Source: Candidatus Woesearchaeota archaeon (GTDB taxonomy: Archaea > Nanobdellota > Nanobdellia > Woesearchaeales > WJIZ01). From it: a DNA stretch of 44,277 nucleotides. Positions 24,156 through 32,962 of the stretch are shown one piece after another. The translations under genes and the position numbers were made by a program. Location: positions 1 through 44,277 of the forward strand of contig JAGVYS010000006.1 of assembly GCA_018303125.1 (NCBI GenBank), written 5' to 3'. The notes beneath the pieces are model-generated. The model was given only the letters and a program-made list of their open reading frames with translations. It searched no databases and had not been told where the DNA came from. Within the stretch, counting starts at the first letter, position 1. Each line of letters starts with the position of its first letter.

Positions 24156-25403
24156 ATGCATCTGAGAATTTTAATCGTTTTTGCATTAAGCCTGTTTCTG
24201 TTAGGATGCAATGGAGAAAATCATACCATTAATGATGGTTATGCCGAAGATAACAATGTTTACCAAATAAATACAGGAGAAGATTATATAAATTCTGTGC
24301 CTGAACAACAAACTCAGCCTTACAGGCAGGAAGAAAATTTTCCTGAACAGCGACGCGGCTGGGAGATACTTACCGAGAAAGAAAGAAAAATGCTTTCTGA
24401 ATGCAATGATGTTCTTTTCAGCTTCTCTCCTGTTCCAATTGATTCCATAACGAATATTGAGCCAATCGGAGAGGCAAATCCACCAGAGCACACATTGGCA
24501 AGCATAAGCTCGGATACATATATTGCAGTCGAAGAAACAACAACGCTTGTTGCGCCAGGAGACATATGGATTATACTCATACAGCCAAGGTATGGAGTTA
24601 CGCAAGACCCGGAAGACCATGTTATCAAGTATGCAATGTGCAAGGATATTTATGGTGTGGTGGACCATGTGAAGGGTTTCTCACCGGAAATGCAGCAAAT
24701 TGTGGATAATTTTGAATGCCCTGACCAAAATACCGAGCCGGGAGATGATAGGTGCCCTATTCTTTCTATGGTTCCTGTAAAGGCAGGAACTCCTTTAGGC
24801 AAAGTCGGTGGAATGCAGGGGAATTTTAATTTTGGAACATGGGATTTAAGGGTTAATCATGCGTATATCAGCCCTAAGAGGCATGGACAACTCTCATTGC
24901 ATTCAACATGCCCATTCGACTATTATGGTTCACCGCTGAAGGAGCAACTGATGGGCAAGATAAAAAGGCAGGATGAGGGTAGATGCGGGACTGTCTTGCA
25001 TGATATTCCGGGAACATTGCAGGGAGACTGGTTCATAGGAGATGCAACAATCATGAGGCCAAGTGACTGGGGCAAGCTACTGTTTCTTGGACATGACAAT
25101 GATTTCCCGGAGCAGCTACTAATCGTTGCCAGCGGAATATTTGTAGAGCGGCCAACCAAATGGTTTATCACGCCAGAAAAATCAGGAATGAAAAACAGGG
25201 ATTTTGGAGAGGTAAAGGATTATGAGATATACTGCTATGACAATGAAGGCGATGAAGAATACAGAAATTATGAAAAAGGAAAAACAGAAGGCAGGATACT
25301 TATCCAGCTATCAAGCAAAAATGAATTGAAAATAGAGCATCAAAATGATTTATGCAAGGCAGGAAACTGGCAATTTAAAAGCCCGGTAACATATATCAGG
25401 TAG
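24156..25403 (+). CDS. Secreted lipoprotein, possibly with a degenerate M23-like domain
   Basis: Starting at MHLRILIVFALS gives 415 residues with a signal peptide ending in the lipobox LLGC, so it should be lipid-anchored outside the cell. The part IGEANPPEHT...VAPGDIWIILIQ resembles the N-terminal strands of M23-peptidase-like domains, where the residue pattern is PLGN-PPxHTFP and VYAPxDGWI. I see no intact HxxxD/HxH zinc site, so activity is doubtful. CKDIYGVVDHVKGFSP and several later Cys suggest disulfides. Beyond this the family is not recognised. Confidence 0.6.
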   Translation: MHLRILIVFALSLFLLGCNGENHTINDGYAEDNNVYQINTGEDYINSVPEQQTQPYRQEENFPEQRRGWEILTEKERKMLSECNDVLFSFSPVPIDSITNIEPIGEANPPEHTLASISSDTYIAVEETTTLVAPGDIWIILIQPRYGVTQDPEDHVIKYAMCKDIYGVVDHVKGFSPEMQQIVDNFECPDQNTEPGDDRCPILSMVPVKAGTPLGKVGGMQGNFNFGTWDLRVNHAYISPKRHGQLSLHSTCPFDYYGSPLKEQLMGKIKRQDEGRCGTVLHDIPGTLQGDWFIGDATIMRPSDWGKLLFLGHDNDFPEQLLIVASGIFVERPTKWFITPEKSGMKNRDFGEVKDYEIYCYDNEGDEEYRNYEKGKTEGRILIQLSSKNELKIEHQNDLCKAGNWQFKSPVTYIR

Positions 25404-25443
25404 CACCAATAAATTTAATAATAAAGAGCACGTGAATTTTTTG

Positions 25444-26214
25444 ATGTTAGAAGTGTGCTCACTTGCCTCCGGAAGTGCTGGGAACTGCTATTATGTAGGT
25501 TCTGAAAATACATCAATATTAGTTGACGCAGGAATTTCAAGAAAGGAGATAGAGAATAGGCTAAGGAGCATAGGAAAGGAAATGTCATGCATAAGGGGGC
25601 TATTCATAACTCATGAGCATTCTGACCATATACTGGGTGTTGATGCCCTGGCCAAAAAATATGACATACCTATTCACATGACTGCAGGAACGCTTGAGAA
25701 TTCTGCCCTGACAATAGGAGATTTCAACATAATAGAAAAAGACAAGGAGTTTGCTTTCAACGGCCTAACAATACTTCCTTTTTCAATAAACCATGATGCT
25801 GCTGAGCCTGTTGGATTCCTTATCAGGAACGGAAGCACCTCTGCAAGCATAATAACTGATGTCGGGTGCTGCTGCAACAATGTAAGGAAATCTGTCTCTG
25901 AGTCAGACATAGTTGTCCTTGAGAGCAACCATGACCCATTCATGCTCATGGAAGGAAGGTATTCTAAAGAGCTCAAGCAGAGAGTAATAGGGCAAAAAGG
26001 GCACTTGTCAAACTATGAGGCTGCCTTATTGGTGCTGGAATGCGCTAAAAGCAGGCTGAAGCATGTCATGCTATCGCACTTAAGCAAAGAGAACAATACA
26101 GAGAAAATAGCAATGAAAACTTTCCTGTCAATCATTTCTGAAAGAAAAGACCTTTCACACCTGAACACATGCGTTGCCTACAGGGATAGGCCAAGCCAGA
26201 TACTTGTTGCCTGA
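25444..26214 (+). CDS. YycJ/WalJ-like MBL-fold hydrolase
   Basis: I start at MLEVCSLASGSAGNCYYVG (256 residues), which matches the family's usual N terminus; the track's GTG adds four residues. The metal motif is intact: THEHSDH, then INHD, DVG, LESNHD and LSHLSKENN. YycJ relatives are double-zinc hydrolases proposed to act as 5' exonucleases in DNA repair in bacteria; the archaeal substrate is unknown. Unlike the other MBL protein at 20.2-21.0 kb, its HxHxDH is canonical. It follows the lipoprotein by about 40 bases with its own TATA-like AAATTTAATA. Confidence 0.88.
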   Translation: MLEVCSLASGSAGNCYYVGSENTSILVDAGISRKEIENRLRSIGKEMSCIRGLFITHEHSDHILGVDALAKKYDIPIHMTAGTLENSALTIGDFNIIEKDKEFAFNGLTILPFSINHDAAEPVGFLIRNGSTSASIITDVGCCCNNVRKSVSESDIVVLESNHDPFMLMEGRYSKELKQRVIGQKGHLSNYEAALLVLECAKSRLKHVMLSHLSKENNTEKIAMKTFLSIISERKDLSHLNTCVAYRDRPSQILVA

Positions 26215-26273
26215 ACAAAAAATTTATAAAAATTATATAAACTATACTTGAAAAAAGAGGCGGGAGCAATAGT

Positions 26274-27494
26274 ATGTCTGTAAAAAAATTAAATCTTGAG
26301 GAGCTAACAAGATTTTGTGCAGACAATTCTTTGCGCGATTTTAATCCAAGGCATTATAAGGGTTCTACAACTGCGCAGATAATGAGGAATGTGCCTTTCC
26401 CGAAAACACCGATTATAGTGGGCGGCTTTGGCTCTGCGTTTGAAATGATGAATTCTGCGCAAACATCTATCGCCCATGCTGAAAATCTGGCAAGAGGTGT
26501 GGCTGGAGCATTAGCTGAGTATGCTGGGAGGCTTGTATATGTTACAGGTGCCTGTCCTGATAACTCATTACCTTCTATAATCGCTGCTGAATTGAAAAAA
26601 AATGATGACAGTATTCCGATAATAGGGATATCACCAGGTGGTAACTTAAGAGAAGCTACAATGAACAACTCGGAAGCATATAACGCTTTTAGAAGGATAC
26701 ATGATGTGGTTATATACAGCGATTTCGGAAACTTCAGGATGAGGGATGGGCTTAACGTGAACTTTGTTGGCGGTGCCATAAATGTGAGAGGCTCCACAGG
26801 TACAAACGATGAAATAGCGGGGCTATTTGAAGGTGGCAAGGTAGTTGGGCTGTTAAGGGGCTCTGGCGGAGCAACTGATGCACAAACTAACCTCATAGAG
26901 GCTTTCAGAGAAGATGGAAAGCACCATTATATTGCAATATATGAAGATGCACCAGATGAGCTTGTAAGAAAGGTATGCGGCCAGCTTGGTGTCGATTATG
27001 CGCTGCGAGAAGACAAGGAGGCTTGTGCAGTTGACCTTTATTGGCATAGAAAAATAAGAATTTCCGACTTCCAAGAGCCCGTGATTAATGTGAGGAGTTT
27101 CAAGCTCAAGCCAAATTATGGAGAATCAGTTGAAAGGTGGGAGAATGCATCGGCAAGGCCATACCCGCATGTGTCCTATGATGAAACCAGTAAACTGAAT
27201 CCTGTCAGGAGGGATGACTTAAGACTTTTTTCAAAGACAATTTTAAGAATGCCTAGAGATGAAGTAGTTGGATTCCTTGATGATATCTACGGAGACTGGT
27301 GGACTCCTGCTGACACAAGGGCAAACGAAGCAGGAAGATTCTATTTTCCTAAATTTTTGCCGACTTGGCAAAATATGGACAGACTTATTCAAGGTATCTG
27401 GTTACTGGGGAGTACCCATAAAAAAGAGACATACTATAGCAAACTATATTTACCCGACTTCACTCAGAAAGAAGAGAGAAGCATAGCTGTTTAG
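26274..27494 (+). CDS. LOG/SLOG-superfamily Rossmann protein with a C-terminal extension
   Basis: Of 406 residues, about 30-250 form a Rossmann-like domain with TGACPDNSLP, ISPGGN and VRGSTGTNDEIAGLFEGG. The last corresponds to the nucleotide-binding GGxGTxxE patch of LOG (often mis-called lysine decarboxylase) proteins. SLOG domains bind nucleotides or their derivatives. The C-terminal ~150 residues (from about WHRKIRIS) are unassigned and contain YGDWWTPADTRANEAGRFYF. Spacing to neighbours is independent, with TATA TTATATAAAC and a weak RBS. Its style resembles the 33.8-kb TIM-barrel gene more than the surrounding genes. Confidence 0.6.
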   Translation: MSVKKLNLEELTRFCADNSLRDFNPRHYKGSTTAQIMRNVPFPKTPIIVGGFGSAFEMMNSAQTSIAHAENLARGVAGALAEYAGRLVYVTGACPDNSLPSIIAAELKKNDDSIPIIGISPGGNLREATMNNSEAYNAFRRIHDVVIYSDFGNFRMRDGLNVNFVGGAINVRGSTGTNDEIAGLFEGGKVVGLLRGSGGATDAQTNLIEAFREDGKHHYIAIYEDAPDELVRKVCGQLGVDYALREDKEACAVDLYWHRKIRISDFQEPVINVRSFKLKPNYGESVERWENASARPYPHVSYDETSKLNPVRRDDLRLFSKTILRMPRDEVVGFLDDIYGDWWTPADTRANEAGRFYFPKFLPTWQNMDRLIQGIWLLGSTHKKETYYSKLYLPDFTQKEERSIAV

Positions 27495-28478
27495 CTATTT
27501 CTTCTGGAAAAGGCCCCTTATCTTCTCCCCTGTTTTCTCTATCTGATGATTGCCTATGTCTTCCCTTGCTTTCTTGAGCTTTGGAATGCCTGCTTTGTAT
27601 TCTGCTATCCATTCCTTGGCGAATTCCCCTGATTCAATTCTTTTAAGGGCTTCCTTCATCCTCTGCTTTACCTCAGGGCCAATTATCTTATTGCCTGTGC
27701 TCCACATGCCATACTCTGCTGTGTTGGAGATTACTTCAGCCATCCTTTTTATTCCGCCCTGGTAAACAAGGTCAACTATAAGCTTCATCTCATGGACACA
27801 CTCAAAGTAAGCCATCTCGGGAGGGTAGCCTGCTTCAACCAAAGTCTCAAAGCCGTTTTTCATAAGCTCGACAAGTCCCCCGCATAATACTGTTTGCTCG
27901 CCAAACAAGTCCTCATAAGTTTCCTGCTCGAAGGTGCATTCCAAGACTCCGGCTCGTGTAAAGCCCATAGCCTTTGCCATTGCTAAAGCAATATTCATTG
28001 CTTCTCCAGAAACGTTCTGCTTGATTGCAATCAATCCTGGAACGCCAAAGCCCTCCAGAAATGCTTTCCTTTCCTCTGTTCCTGGCGCTTTTGGGGCTAC
28101 CATTATAACATCTGCATCCTTAGGAGGAATTACCCTATTGAAAACTATGTTGAAGCCGTGGCTCCAGCTCAAAACCTTTCTGCCTGTTATGCTTGGCTTT
28201 ATTTCCTTTTCATAAACATCGCCTTGTACTTCGTCAGGCAAGAGTATATGGATTATATCTGCTTTCTTCGATGCCTCTGCAACTGAAAGAACATTAAAGC
28301 CGTCTTTTTTTGCCTTCTCTGATGATGGCCCTTTCCTCAAGCCAATTATGATATCTATGCCTGAATCCCTCATGCAGTTTGCCTGCGCATTTCCCTGTGC
28401 ACCATATCCTATTACTGCAACTGTCTTTCCTTCCAAAGCCGATAAATCGGCATCCTTATCATGAAGTATTTTTGCCAT
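27495..28478 (-). CDS. ilvC: Ketol-acid reductoisomerase
   Basis: This class I KARI performs the Mg- and NAD(P)H-dependent rearrangement and reduction in Val/Ile synthesis. It shows VIGYGAQGNAQA, a cofactor-specificity loop LRKGPSSEK that suggests NADPH, and the metal acids in DLFGEQTVLCGG and ECVHEMKLIVDL. I prefer the second ATG (327 residues) because AAGGTGAT sits five bases before it. It lies just downstream of the leuB-like gene (about 45 bases), so they are probably co-transcribed. Confidence 0.96.
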   Translation of the reverse strand: MAKILHDKDADLSALEGKTVAVIGYGAQGNAQANCMRDSGIDIIIGLRKGPSSEKAKKDGFNVLSVAEASKKADIIHILLPDEVQGDVYEKEIKPSITGRKVLSWSHGFNIVFNRVIPPKDADVIMVAPKAPGTEERKAFLEGFGVPGLIAIKQNVSGEAMNIALAMAKAMGFTRAGVLECTFEQETYEDLFGEQTVLCGGLVELMKNGFETLVEAGYPPEMAYFECVHEMKLIVDLVYQGGIKRMAEVISNTAEYGMWSTGNKIIGPEVKQRMKEALKRIESGEFAKEWIAEYKAGIPKLKKAREDIGNHQIEKTGEKIRGLFQKK

Positions 28479-28523
28479 CATATCACCTTAGTGCAGCTAT
28501 TTTTGTTTATTTTAAAAAGATTA

Positions 28524-29645
28524 TTAAAGATTTTTTGCAACTGCATCCCCTACTTGCGATGTTGAACTCTTGCCACCCATGTCTTGCGGAAGTGTTTTCT
28601 TCTGATTTATGACTTTCTGTATTGCGTCCATGACCTGCTTTCCTGCTGCTGGCTTTCCTATCTCGTCAAACATCATCGAGCCTGCCCATATTGTAGCGAG
28701 AGGATTTGCAACATTCTTTCCTGCATATTTGGGGGCAGAGCCATGTATGGGCTCAAACATTGAAATCCCCTCAGGGTTTATATTGCCGCCTGGTGCAAGG
28801 CCAAGGCCGCCCTGTATCATTGCGCCTAAATCAGTTATTATGTCACCGAACATATTTGGCGCGACAACAACCTTGAACCATTCGGGATTCTTAACGAACC
28901 ACATGGTTACAGCATCAACATAATTGAACTCGTACTCTATGCCCGGATATTTGGCTGAAACCTCTTCCACTACTTCTCTCCACAGAGAATAAATATCAGA
29001 GAGGACATTAGCCTTGTCAACTGCATTGACCTTCTTCACGCCATTTCTTTTTGCAAGCTCAAAAGCGTATTTAATGACCCTCTCAGCACCTTTTCTGCTT
29101 ATTACTCCCAATTGGTATGCTATCTCAGAACCTTCTGTATCTATGTCAAGGTTGAATTTTACATTGTAAAGTGACCTAACAACTGAAAGCTCATCCTTGC
29201 TTCTGCCTTTTTTAACCCTGTTCCCTATTCCGACATAGAAGTCTTCTGTGTTCTCTCTTACAACTGAAAAATTTATATCTTCCGGCTTCTTGCCCTTAAG
29301 CGGGCAGTCAACTCCATCAAGTAGCTTAATTGGCCTAAGGTTTACATACTGGTCAAAATGAAACCTGAGCCTTAGCAGGATGCCCTTTTCAAGTATGCCT
29401 GGCTTGACCCTTGGGTCGCCAAATGCTCCCAGATAGATAGCCTTGCACTTCCCTATTTCTTCAAGAGTGTCTTCTGAAACAAGTTCACCCGATTTAATGT
29501 AATTATCAGCACCTATGTCATAATCATCCCACTTTATATTGAAATTATTGAGCTCTGCTGCCCTCTCAAGTACCTTAGAACCCGCTGATATTATTTCCCT
29601 TCCTATCCCATCTCCGGGTATGCGCGCTATCCTGTAAGTTACCAT
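28524..29645 (-). CDS. leuB: Isopropylmalate/isocitrate-type dehydrogenase (LeuB family)
   Basis: This 373-residue beta-decarboxylating dehydrogenase has [38 protein letters not shown], the catalytic Lys/Asp region [24 protein letters not shown] and the NAD loop [14 protein letters not shown], which favours NAD over NADP. The family includes 3-isopropylmalate, homoisocitrate and tartrate/malate dehydrogenases. The adjacent ilvC favours leucine synthesis, but leuA/C/D are not in the window, so the substrate is not certain. Confidence 0.82.
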   Translation of the reverse strand: MVTYRIARIPGDGIGREIISAGSKVLERAAELNNFNIKWDDYDIGADNYIKSGELVSEDTLEEIGKCKAIYLGAFGDPRVKPGILEKGILLRLRFHFDQYVNLRPIKLLDGVDCPLKGKKPEDINFSVVRENTEDFYVGIGNRVKKGRSKDELSVVRSLYNVKFNLDIDTEGSEIAYQLGVISRKGAERVIKYAFELAKRNGVKKVNAVDKANVLSDIYSLWREVVEEVSAKYPGIEYEFNYVDAVTMWFVKNPEWFKVVVAPNMFGDIITDLGAMIQGGLGLAPGGNINPEGISMFEPIHGSAPKYAGKNVANPLATIWAGSMMFDEIGKPAAGKQVMDAIQKVINQKKTLPQDMGGKSSTSQVGDAVAKNL

Positions 29646-29702
29646 AGCTGATGTTTAGATAACTCCTTTAAAAATATTTATACAGGCGATGCAATATATT
29701 TA

Positions 29703-29760
29703 AATAGTGCCAGATACTCCTTTTTCATGCCTGTTATAGTGCAGGCAAATGAATAAGGAA
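29703..29760 (+). promoter_or_regulatory. TRAM-gene leader with a short hairpin
   Basis: A TATA-like ATATTTAAATAG (about 29695) precedes a leader of about 50 bases containing GCCTG-TTATAGTG-CAGGC, a small hairpin. GGAAGGTGG then acts as ribosome-binding site. Confidence 0.35.
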
Positions 29761-29771
29761 GGTGGAAATAA

Positions 29772-30095
29772 ATGATGAATAGAAAAGTACCGGTATCGGT
29801 TAACCAGGAATTGGATGTAAAGATAGAGGCAATAGGAGAGAAGGGAGATGGAATTGCAAAGTCGCAAGGATTTGTCCTTTTCATCCCTGGCGTAAAACAA
29901 GGCGATGAAGTAAGGGTAAGAGTGACAAAAGTTCTTCCAAAGGTTGGCTTTGCCGAAGTCATAGGTTCTGCAGGCAGCGGCTCAGGAGAGAGTTCAGATA
30001 GCGGCAGCGGAGATTATTCTGAAGAGAACAATGCTGATTCTGATAACTTCGGAGAGGAAGAATCAGAGAGCACAGAGGACCCAAATAAGGAATAA
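29772..30095 (+). CDS. TRAM-domain protein with an acidic Ser/Gly tail
   Basis: This 107-residue protein has residues 8-66 forming a TRAM beta-barrel (LDVKIEAIGEKGDGIAK, VLFIPGVKQGDEVRVRV, VGFAEVIG). The remainder is a low-complexity acidic tail of Ser, Gly, Glu and Asp. Small stand-alone TRAM proteins in archaea bind RNA and have been described as cold-responsive RNA chaperones. The acidic tail is an unusual addition. A strong GGAAGGTGG precedes the ATG pair. It is followed after 13 bases by thpR. Confidence 0.85.
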   Translation: MMNRKVPVSVNQELDVKIEAIGEKGDGIAKSQGFVLFIPGVKQGDEVRVRVTKVLPKVGFAEVIGSAGSGSGESSDSGSGDYSEENNADSDNFGEEESESTEDPNKE

Positions 30096-30108
30096 ATTTT
30101 TCTTTCAT

Positions 30109-30633
30109 ATGAGGCTCTTCATAGCTGTTCAGATGGACACTAAGAGAGCCTTTTTTGATCTTATTAGGAAATATATTGATTCTGGATTTGCGAAGCTCAG
30201 GTTTCCTGCAGACAACCATCTTACTTTGAAATTTCTCGGGAAAAAAGAGAGGCATGAGCCAATAGCAGATGCACTGAGAAAAATCAGAAGAGGGCATTTT
30301 GAGATTGTACTTGACCACATAGGTGTTTTTCCTGACAGAAGGCATGCAAGGGTAGTATGGGTAGGGCTTGAAGAGAGTAAAAGCATAAATGAGCTTCATG
30401 AGGCCATAGATTCTGCGTTATTGCCCTATTCGCAGCCAGATAAAGATTTTCATGCGCATGTGACTCTTGCCAGGGTTAATTCCATTACTGACAATGAATC
30501 TTTTCTAAAGAAGATTTCTGGGATAAAGGTCGAAAGGACAAAGGTGAGAGTAGAGAGCTTCTCTTTAATCAAGAGCACCCTTATGCCTGACAGTGTAACT
30601 TATGAAACACTGAAAACTTTCAGGCTCCAATAG
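30109..30633 (+). CDS. thpR: RNA 2',3'-cyclic phosphodiesterase
   Basis: This is a 2H phosphoesterase of 174 residues with both HxT motifs: HLTLKFLG (His37, Thr39) and HAHVTLAR (His117, Thr119). The start MRLFIAVQ is typical of the family; the track's start at 30031 would run back through the TRAM gene. It opens 2',3'-cyclic phosphates on RNA and can ligate tRNA halves in reverse in vitro. It is probably co-transcribed with the TRAM gene. Confidence 0.93.
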   Translation: MRLFIAVQMDTKRAFFDLIRKYIDSGFAKLRFPADNHLTLKFLGKKERHEPIADALRKIRRGHFEIVLDHIGVFPDRRHARVVWVGLEESKSINELHEAIDSALLPYSQPDKDFHAHVTLARVNSITDNESFLKKISGIKVERTKVRVESFSLIKSTLMPDSVTYETLKTFRLQ

Positions 30634-30736
30634 ATTTATATATTGATAGCCTACTCTTTTCTTCATTACCGACCGCATTGCTCTGGCTTGGAGTTGTGCA
30701 AATATCCTGATGAGGTAATAAAAAAGCAGGACCAAT

Positions 30737-31336
30737 ATGTCAGAAGGAGAATTACTTTTACCACAGGAAGAATATCTAAAGTCCGGGATACATATAGGAA
30801 CAAAGTTCAGGACAAAGTATATGGCTGACTTCATATACAAGACAAGACCTGATGGGCTCTCTGTCCTTAACCTGCAGAAGATAGATGACAGGATAAGGTT
30901 CGCGGCTAACATGCTCTCAAAGTATGAGGCAAAAGGAATACTTATTGCTTCCAGAAGGGAAAACTCATGGAAACCTGTAAAGTTGTTCGGAAAGGTTACT
31001 GGGGCAACGGTATTTGCGGGAAGATACACTCCTGGAACCCTTACGAACCCAAGGCTAAGGGAGTTCATAGAAGCCAAGATACTTCTTGTTACAGACATAT
31101 GGCCTGACAGGTTTGCGATTGCTGATGCCAACAAAGTAGGAATACCGGTAATTGCTCTCTGCGATACTAATAACCAGCCGAATGACATTGACCTTGTTGT
31201 GCCATGCAACAACAAAGGCAAAAAAAGCCTGGGAGTTATATTCTGGCTTCTTGCAAGGGGATACCTCAGGAAAAGAGGAGTAATAGGAGAAAAAGAAGAT
31301 CTCAAAGAAACAATAGACGCATTTACAGAAGAATGA
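30737..31336 (+). CDS. rpsB: 30S ribosomal protein S2
   Basis: This archaeal uS2 of 199 residues shows SGIHIGTKFRTKYM, LNLQKIDDRI, AGRYTPGTLTNP and the conserved PVIALCDTNN. It lacks the long coiled coil of bacterial S2. An AGGA sits five bases before the ATG. A TATA-like TTTATATATTG at about 30643 gives a leader of about 65 bases. The usual archaeal neighbours (rpoK, rpoN, eno) are absent on the upstream side. Confidence 0.96.
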   Translation: MSEGELLLPQEEYLKSGIHIGTKFRTKYMADFIYKTRPDGLSVLNLQKIDDRIRFAANMLSKYEAKGILIASRRENSWKPVKLFGKVTGATVFAGRYTPGTLTNPRLREFIEAKILLVTDIWPDRFAIADANKVGIPVIALCDTNNQPNDIDLVVPCNNKGKKSLGVIFWLLARGYLRKRGVIGEKEDLKETIDAFTEE

Positions 31337-31338
31337 TT

Positions 31339-32316
31339 TTAGATTAGGCGCTTGAGGTCCTCAATAGCATTCTGAAGCTTTTTATTCTCGAAAATGACCT
31401 TGTAGGATTGCCTTACCAATGGCAATGATATGTCATGTTTTTCAGCATACTCATGCACAGCCTTGCATGTTGGTATCCCCTCGGCTACCATGCCATGCAT
31501 CTCCTCGTTTATCTTCTCCAGGCTATATCCTTTTGCAATTAGCTCTCCTGCTCTCCTGTTCCTTGACTTAGCTGATGTGCATGTTGCAACAAGGTCACCG
31601 ACTCCTGCAAGGCCGTAGCAGGTTTCCTGCTTGCCTTTAAAGTGCCTGCTTACTTTTACCATTTCCCTGAGGCCAAGAGTGATTATTGCGCCGGATGCAT
31701 TGTCGCCCAAGCCAAGAGATGAGATTATACCGGTTGCAATTGCTGTTATGTTTTTCATGGCACCGCATATTTCAACACCTATGACATCATCATGCGGATA
31801 CACCTTGAAATAGCTGCACTCGAATGTGCTCTTAATTATTTTTTCAGGGATGTTTTTTGAAGCTATTACAGTAGCGGTTGGGATTTTCCTGCTTACTTCC
31901 TCTGCATGATTCGGACCAGAAAGCACCCCCAACATAGAGATATTAAGCTCTTCCCTTATTACTTGGGACATTAGCTTCATTGTATTTAGCTCAAGCCCCT
32001 TTGCAGCATTGATGACGATACATTCTTTTGCCACATTTCCTTTTATGCTCCTCAAATTCTCCCTGAGGAATTGCGAAGGAATAGCAGTTACTATCAGCCC
32101 TGCACCGGAAACTGCTGCCCTTTCATCTGATGTGGGAGAGACATTCCTAGAAAGCTTTATTCCTGGCAGGTATTTTGTATTTTCCCTTTTTTCCCTTATT
32201 GAACTGGATATCTCCTCTTCCCTTGCCCAAAGGATGACTTCCTTTCCTGTGTTATCGGCAATAATACTAGCGAGAGTTGTACCCCAGCTTCCTGCCCCGA
32301 GCACTGCTATCTTCAT
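31339..32316 (-). CDS. gpsA: Bacterial-type NAD(P)-dependent sn-glycerol-3-phosphate dehydrogenase
   Basis: GpsA reduces dihydroxyacetone phosphate to sn-glycerol-3-phosphate. It shows the dinucleotide loop VLGAGSWGTTLA, INAAKGLE, LSGPNHAEEV, CGAMKNITAIA with the catalytic lysine, and GLAGVGDLVATCTS. I use ATG 32316 (325 residues) with AGGGAT upstream rather than the track's TTG. Archaeal ether lipids use the opposite stereoisomer, made by an unrelated enzyme (EgsA). GpsA here follows two acyltransferases in one operon, pointing to a bacterial-style backbone. Confidence 0.95.
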   Translation of the reverse strand: MKIAVLGAGSWGTTLASIIADNTGKEVILWAREEEISSSIREKRENTKYLPGIKLSRNVSPTSDERAAVSGAGLIVTAIPSQFLRENLRSIKGNVAKECIVINAAKGLELNTMKLMSQVIREELNISMLGVLSGPNHAEEVSRKIPTATVIASKNIPEKIIKSTFECSYFKVYPHDDVIGVEICGAMKNITAIATGIISSLGLGDNASGAIITLGLREMVKVSRHFKGKQETCYGLAGVGDLVATCTSAKSRNRRAGELIAKGYSLEKINEEMHGMVAEGIPTCKAVHEYAEKHDISLPLVRQSYKVIFENKKLQNAIEDLKRLI

Positions 32317-32320
32317 AGAA

Positions 32321-32962
32321 TCAATCCCTGTCAAAAGTATATTCCTGATTTGAGAGGCTGGCTATATTTACCATAACTTCGGTTGTTAGTTTCCTTAACA
32401 GCCTCTTGTCGGCATTTTTTGAATAATAACTATCAAGATGAATCGGCTTTCCTATATTTAAATCTGCTTTTTTACCAAACTTTGGAATTCTCCTGCCTTT
32501 TGGGAGTATGTAAAAAGTGTTTGTAAGACCAATTGGAATTACCGGAACCCTTGCTTCCAAAGCAAGCCTTACCACGCCAGTTTTTGCCCTGCTCATCTTT
32601 CCTGTAAGGGTCCTTGTGCCCTCTGGGTATATCATTATGAGCTCACCTTTTCTGAGACATTCCGCTGCCTTATGCAATGCATCCTCGCCTCCTGCTTGCC
32701 TGTCTAGAGGTATGGCGCCTAGGTAATTGTGCCACATCCTCTCAAAAGGAGAATAAAAATGCTCTTTCTTTGCGAGAGTCCTGAACGGCCTTTTTGCCTT
32801 CCTCACAAATGCGCACCCAATTATCAAGTGGTCCAGATAGGATGAGTGATTGGCGGCTATTATTGCTCCTCCTTTTTTTGGAACATTCTCTATGCCCCTT
32901 ACTTTTCCTGTGAAAGGAAGAAGCACCAGCTTCACAATGAAAGAGATTATCTGATATTTCAT
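32321..32962 (-). CDS. plsC: PlsC-family 1-acyl-glycerol-3-phosphate acyltransferase, copy 1
   Basis: This 213-residue acyltransferase has an N-terminal hydrophobic stretch. The catalytic HX4D is NHSSYLDH (His39, Asp44), the block-III motif is YPEGTRT (112-118), and PVIPIGL follows. Such enzymes acylate lyso-phosphatidate from acyl-CoA or acyl-ACP. YPEGTRT is the canonical form, so this copy is the better match to PlsC proper. It overlaps copy 2 by 4 bases upstream and sits four bases from gpsA. Confidence 0.9.
   Translation of the reverse strand: MKYQIISFIVKLVLLPFTGKVRGIENVPKKGGAIIAANHSSYLDHLIIGCAFVRKAKRPFRTLAKKEHFYSPFERMWHNYLGAIPLDRQAGGEDALHKAAECLRKGELIMIYPEGTRTLTGKMSRAKTGVVRLALEARVPVIPIGLTNTFYILPKGRRIPKFGKKADLNIGKPIHLDSYYSKNADKRLLRKLTTEVMVNIASLSNQEYTFDRD

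Noticed and set aside
30641-30736. CTGATGAGG before rpsB as a C/D-box RNA
   Set aside because: A single box-like string without a matching D box at suitable spacing. It is better read as part of the rpsB leader.
30643-30828. 61-residue ORF before rpsB
   Set aside because: It overlaps the rpsB start in another frame and covers its promoter and leader. No coding features.
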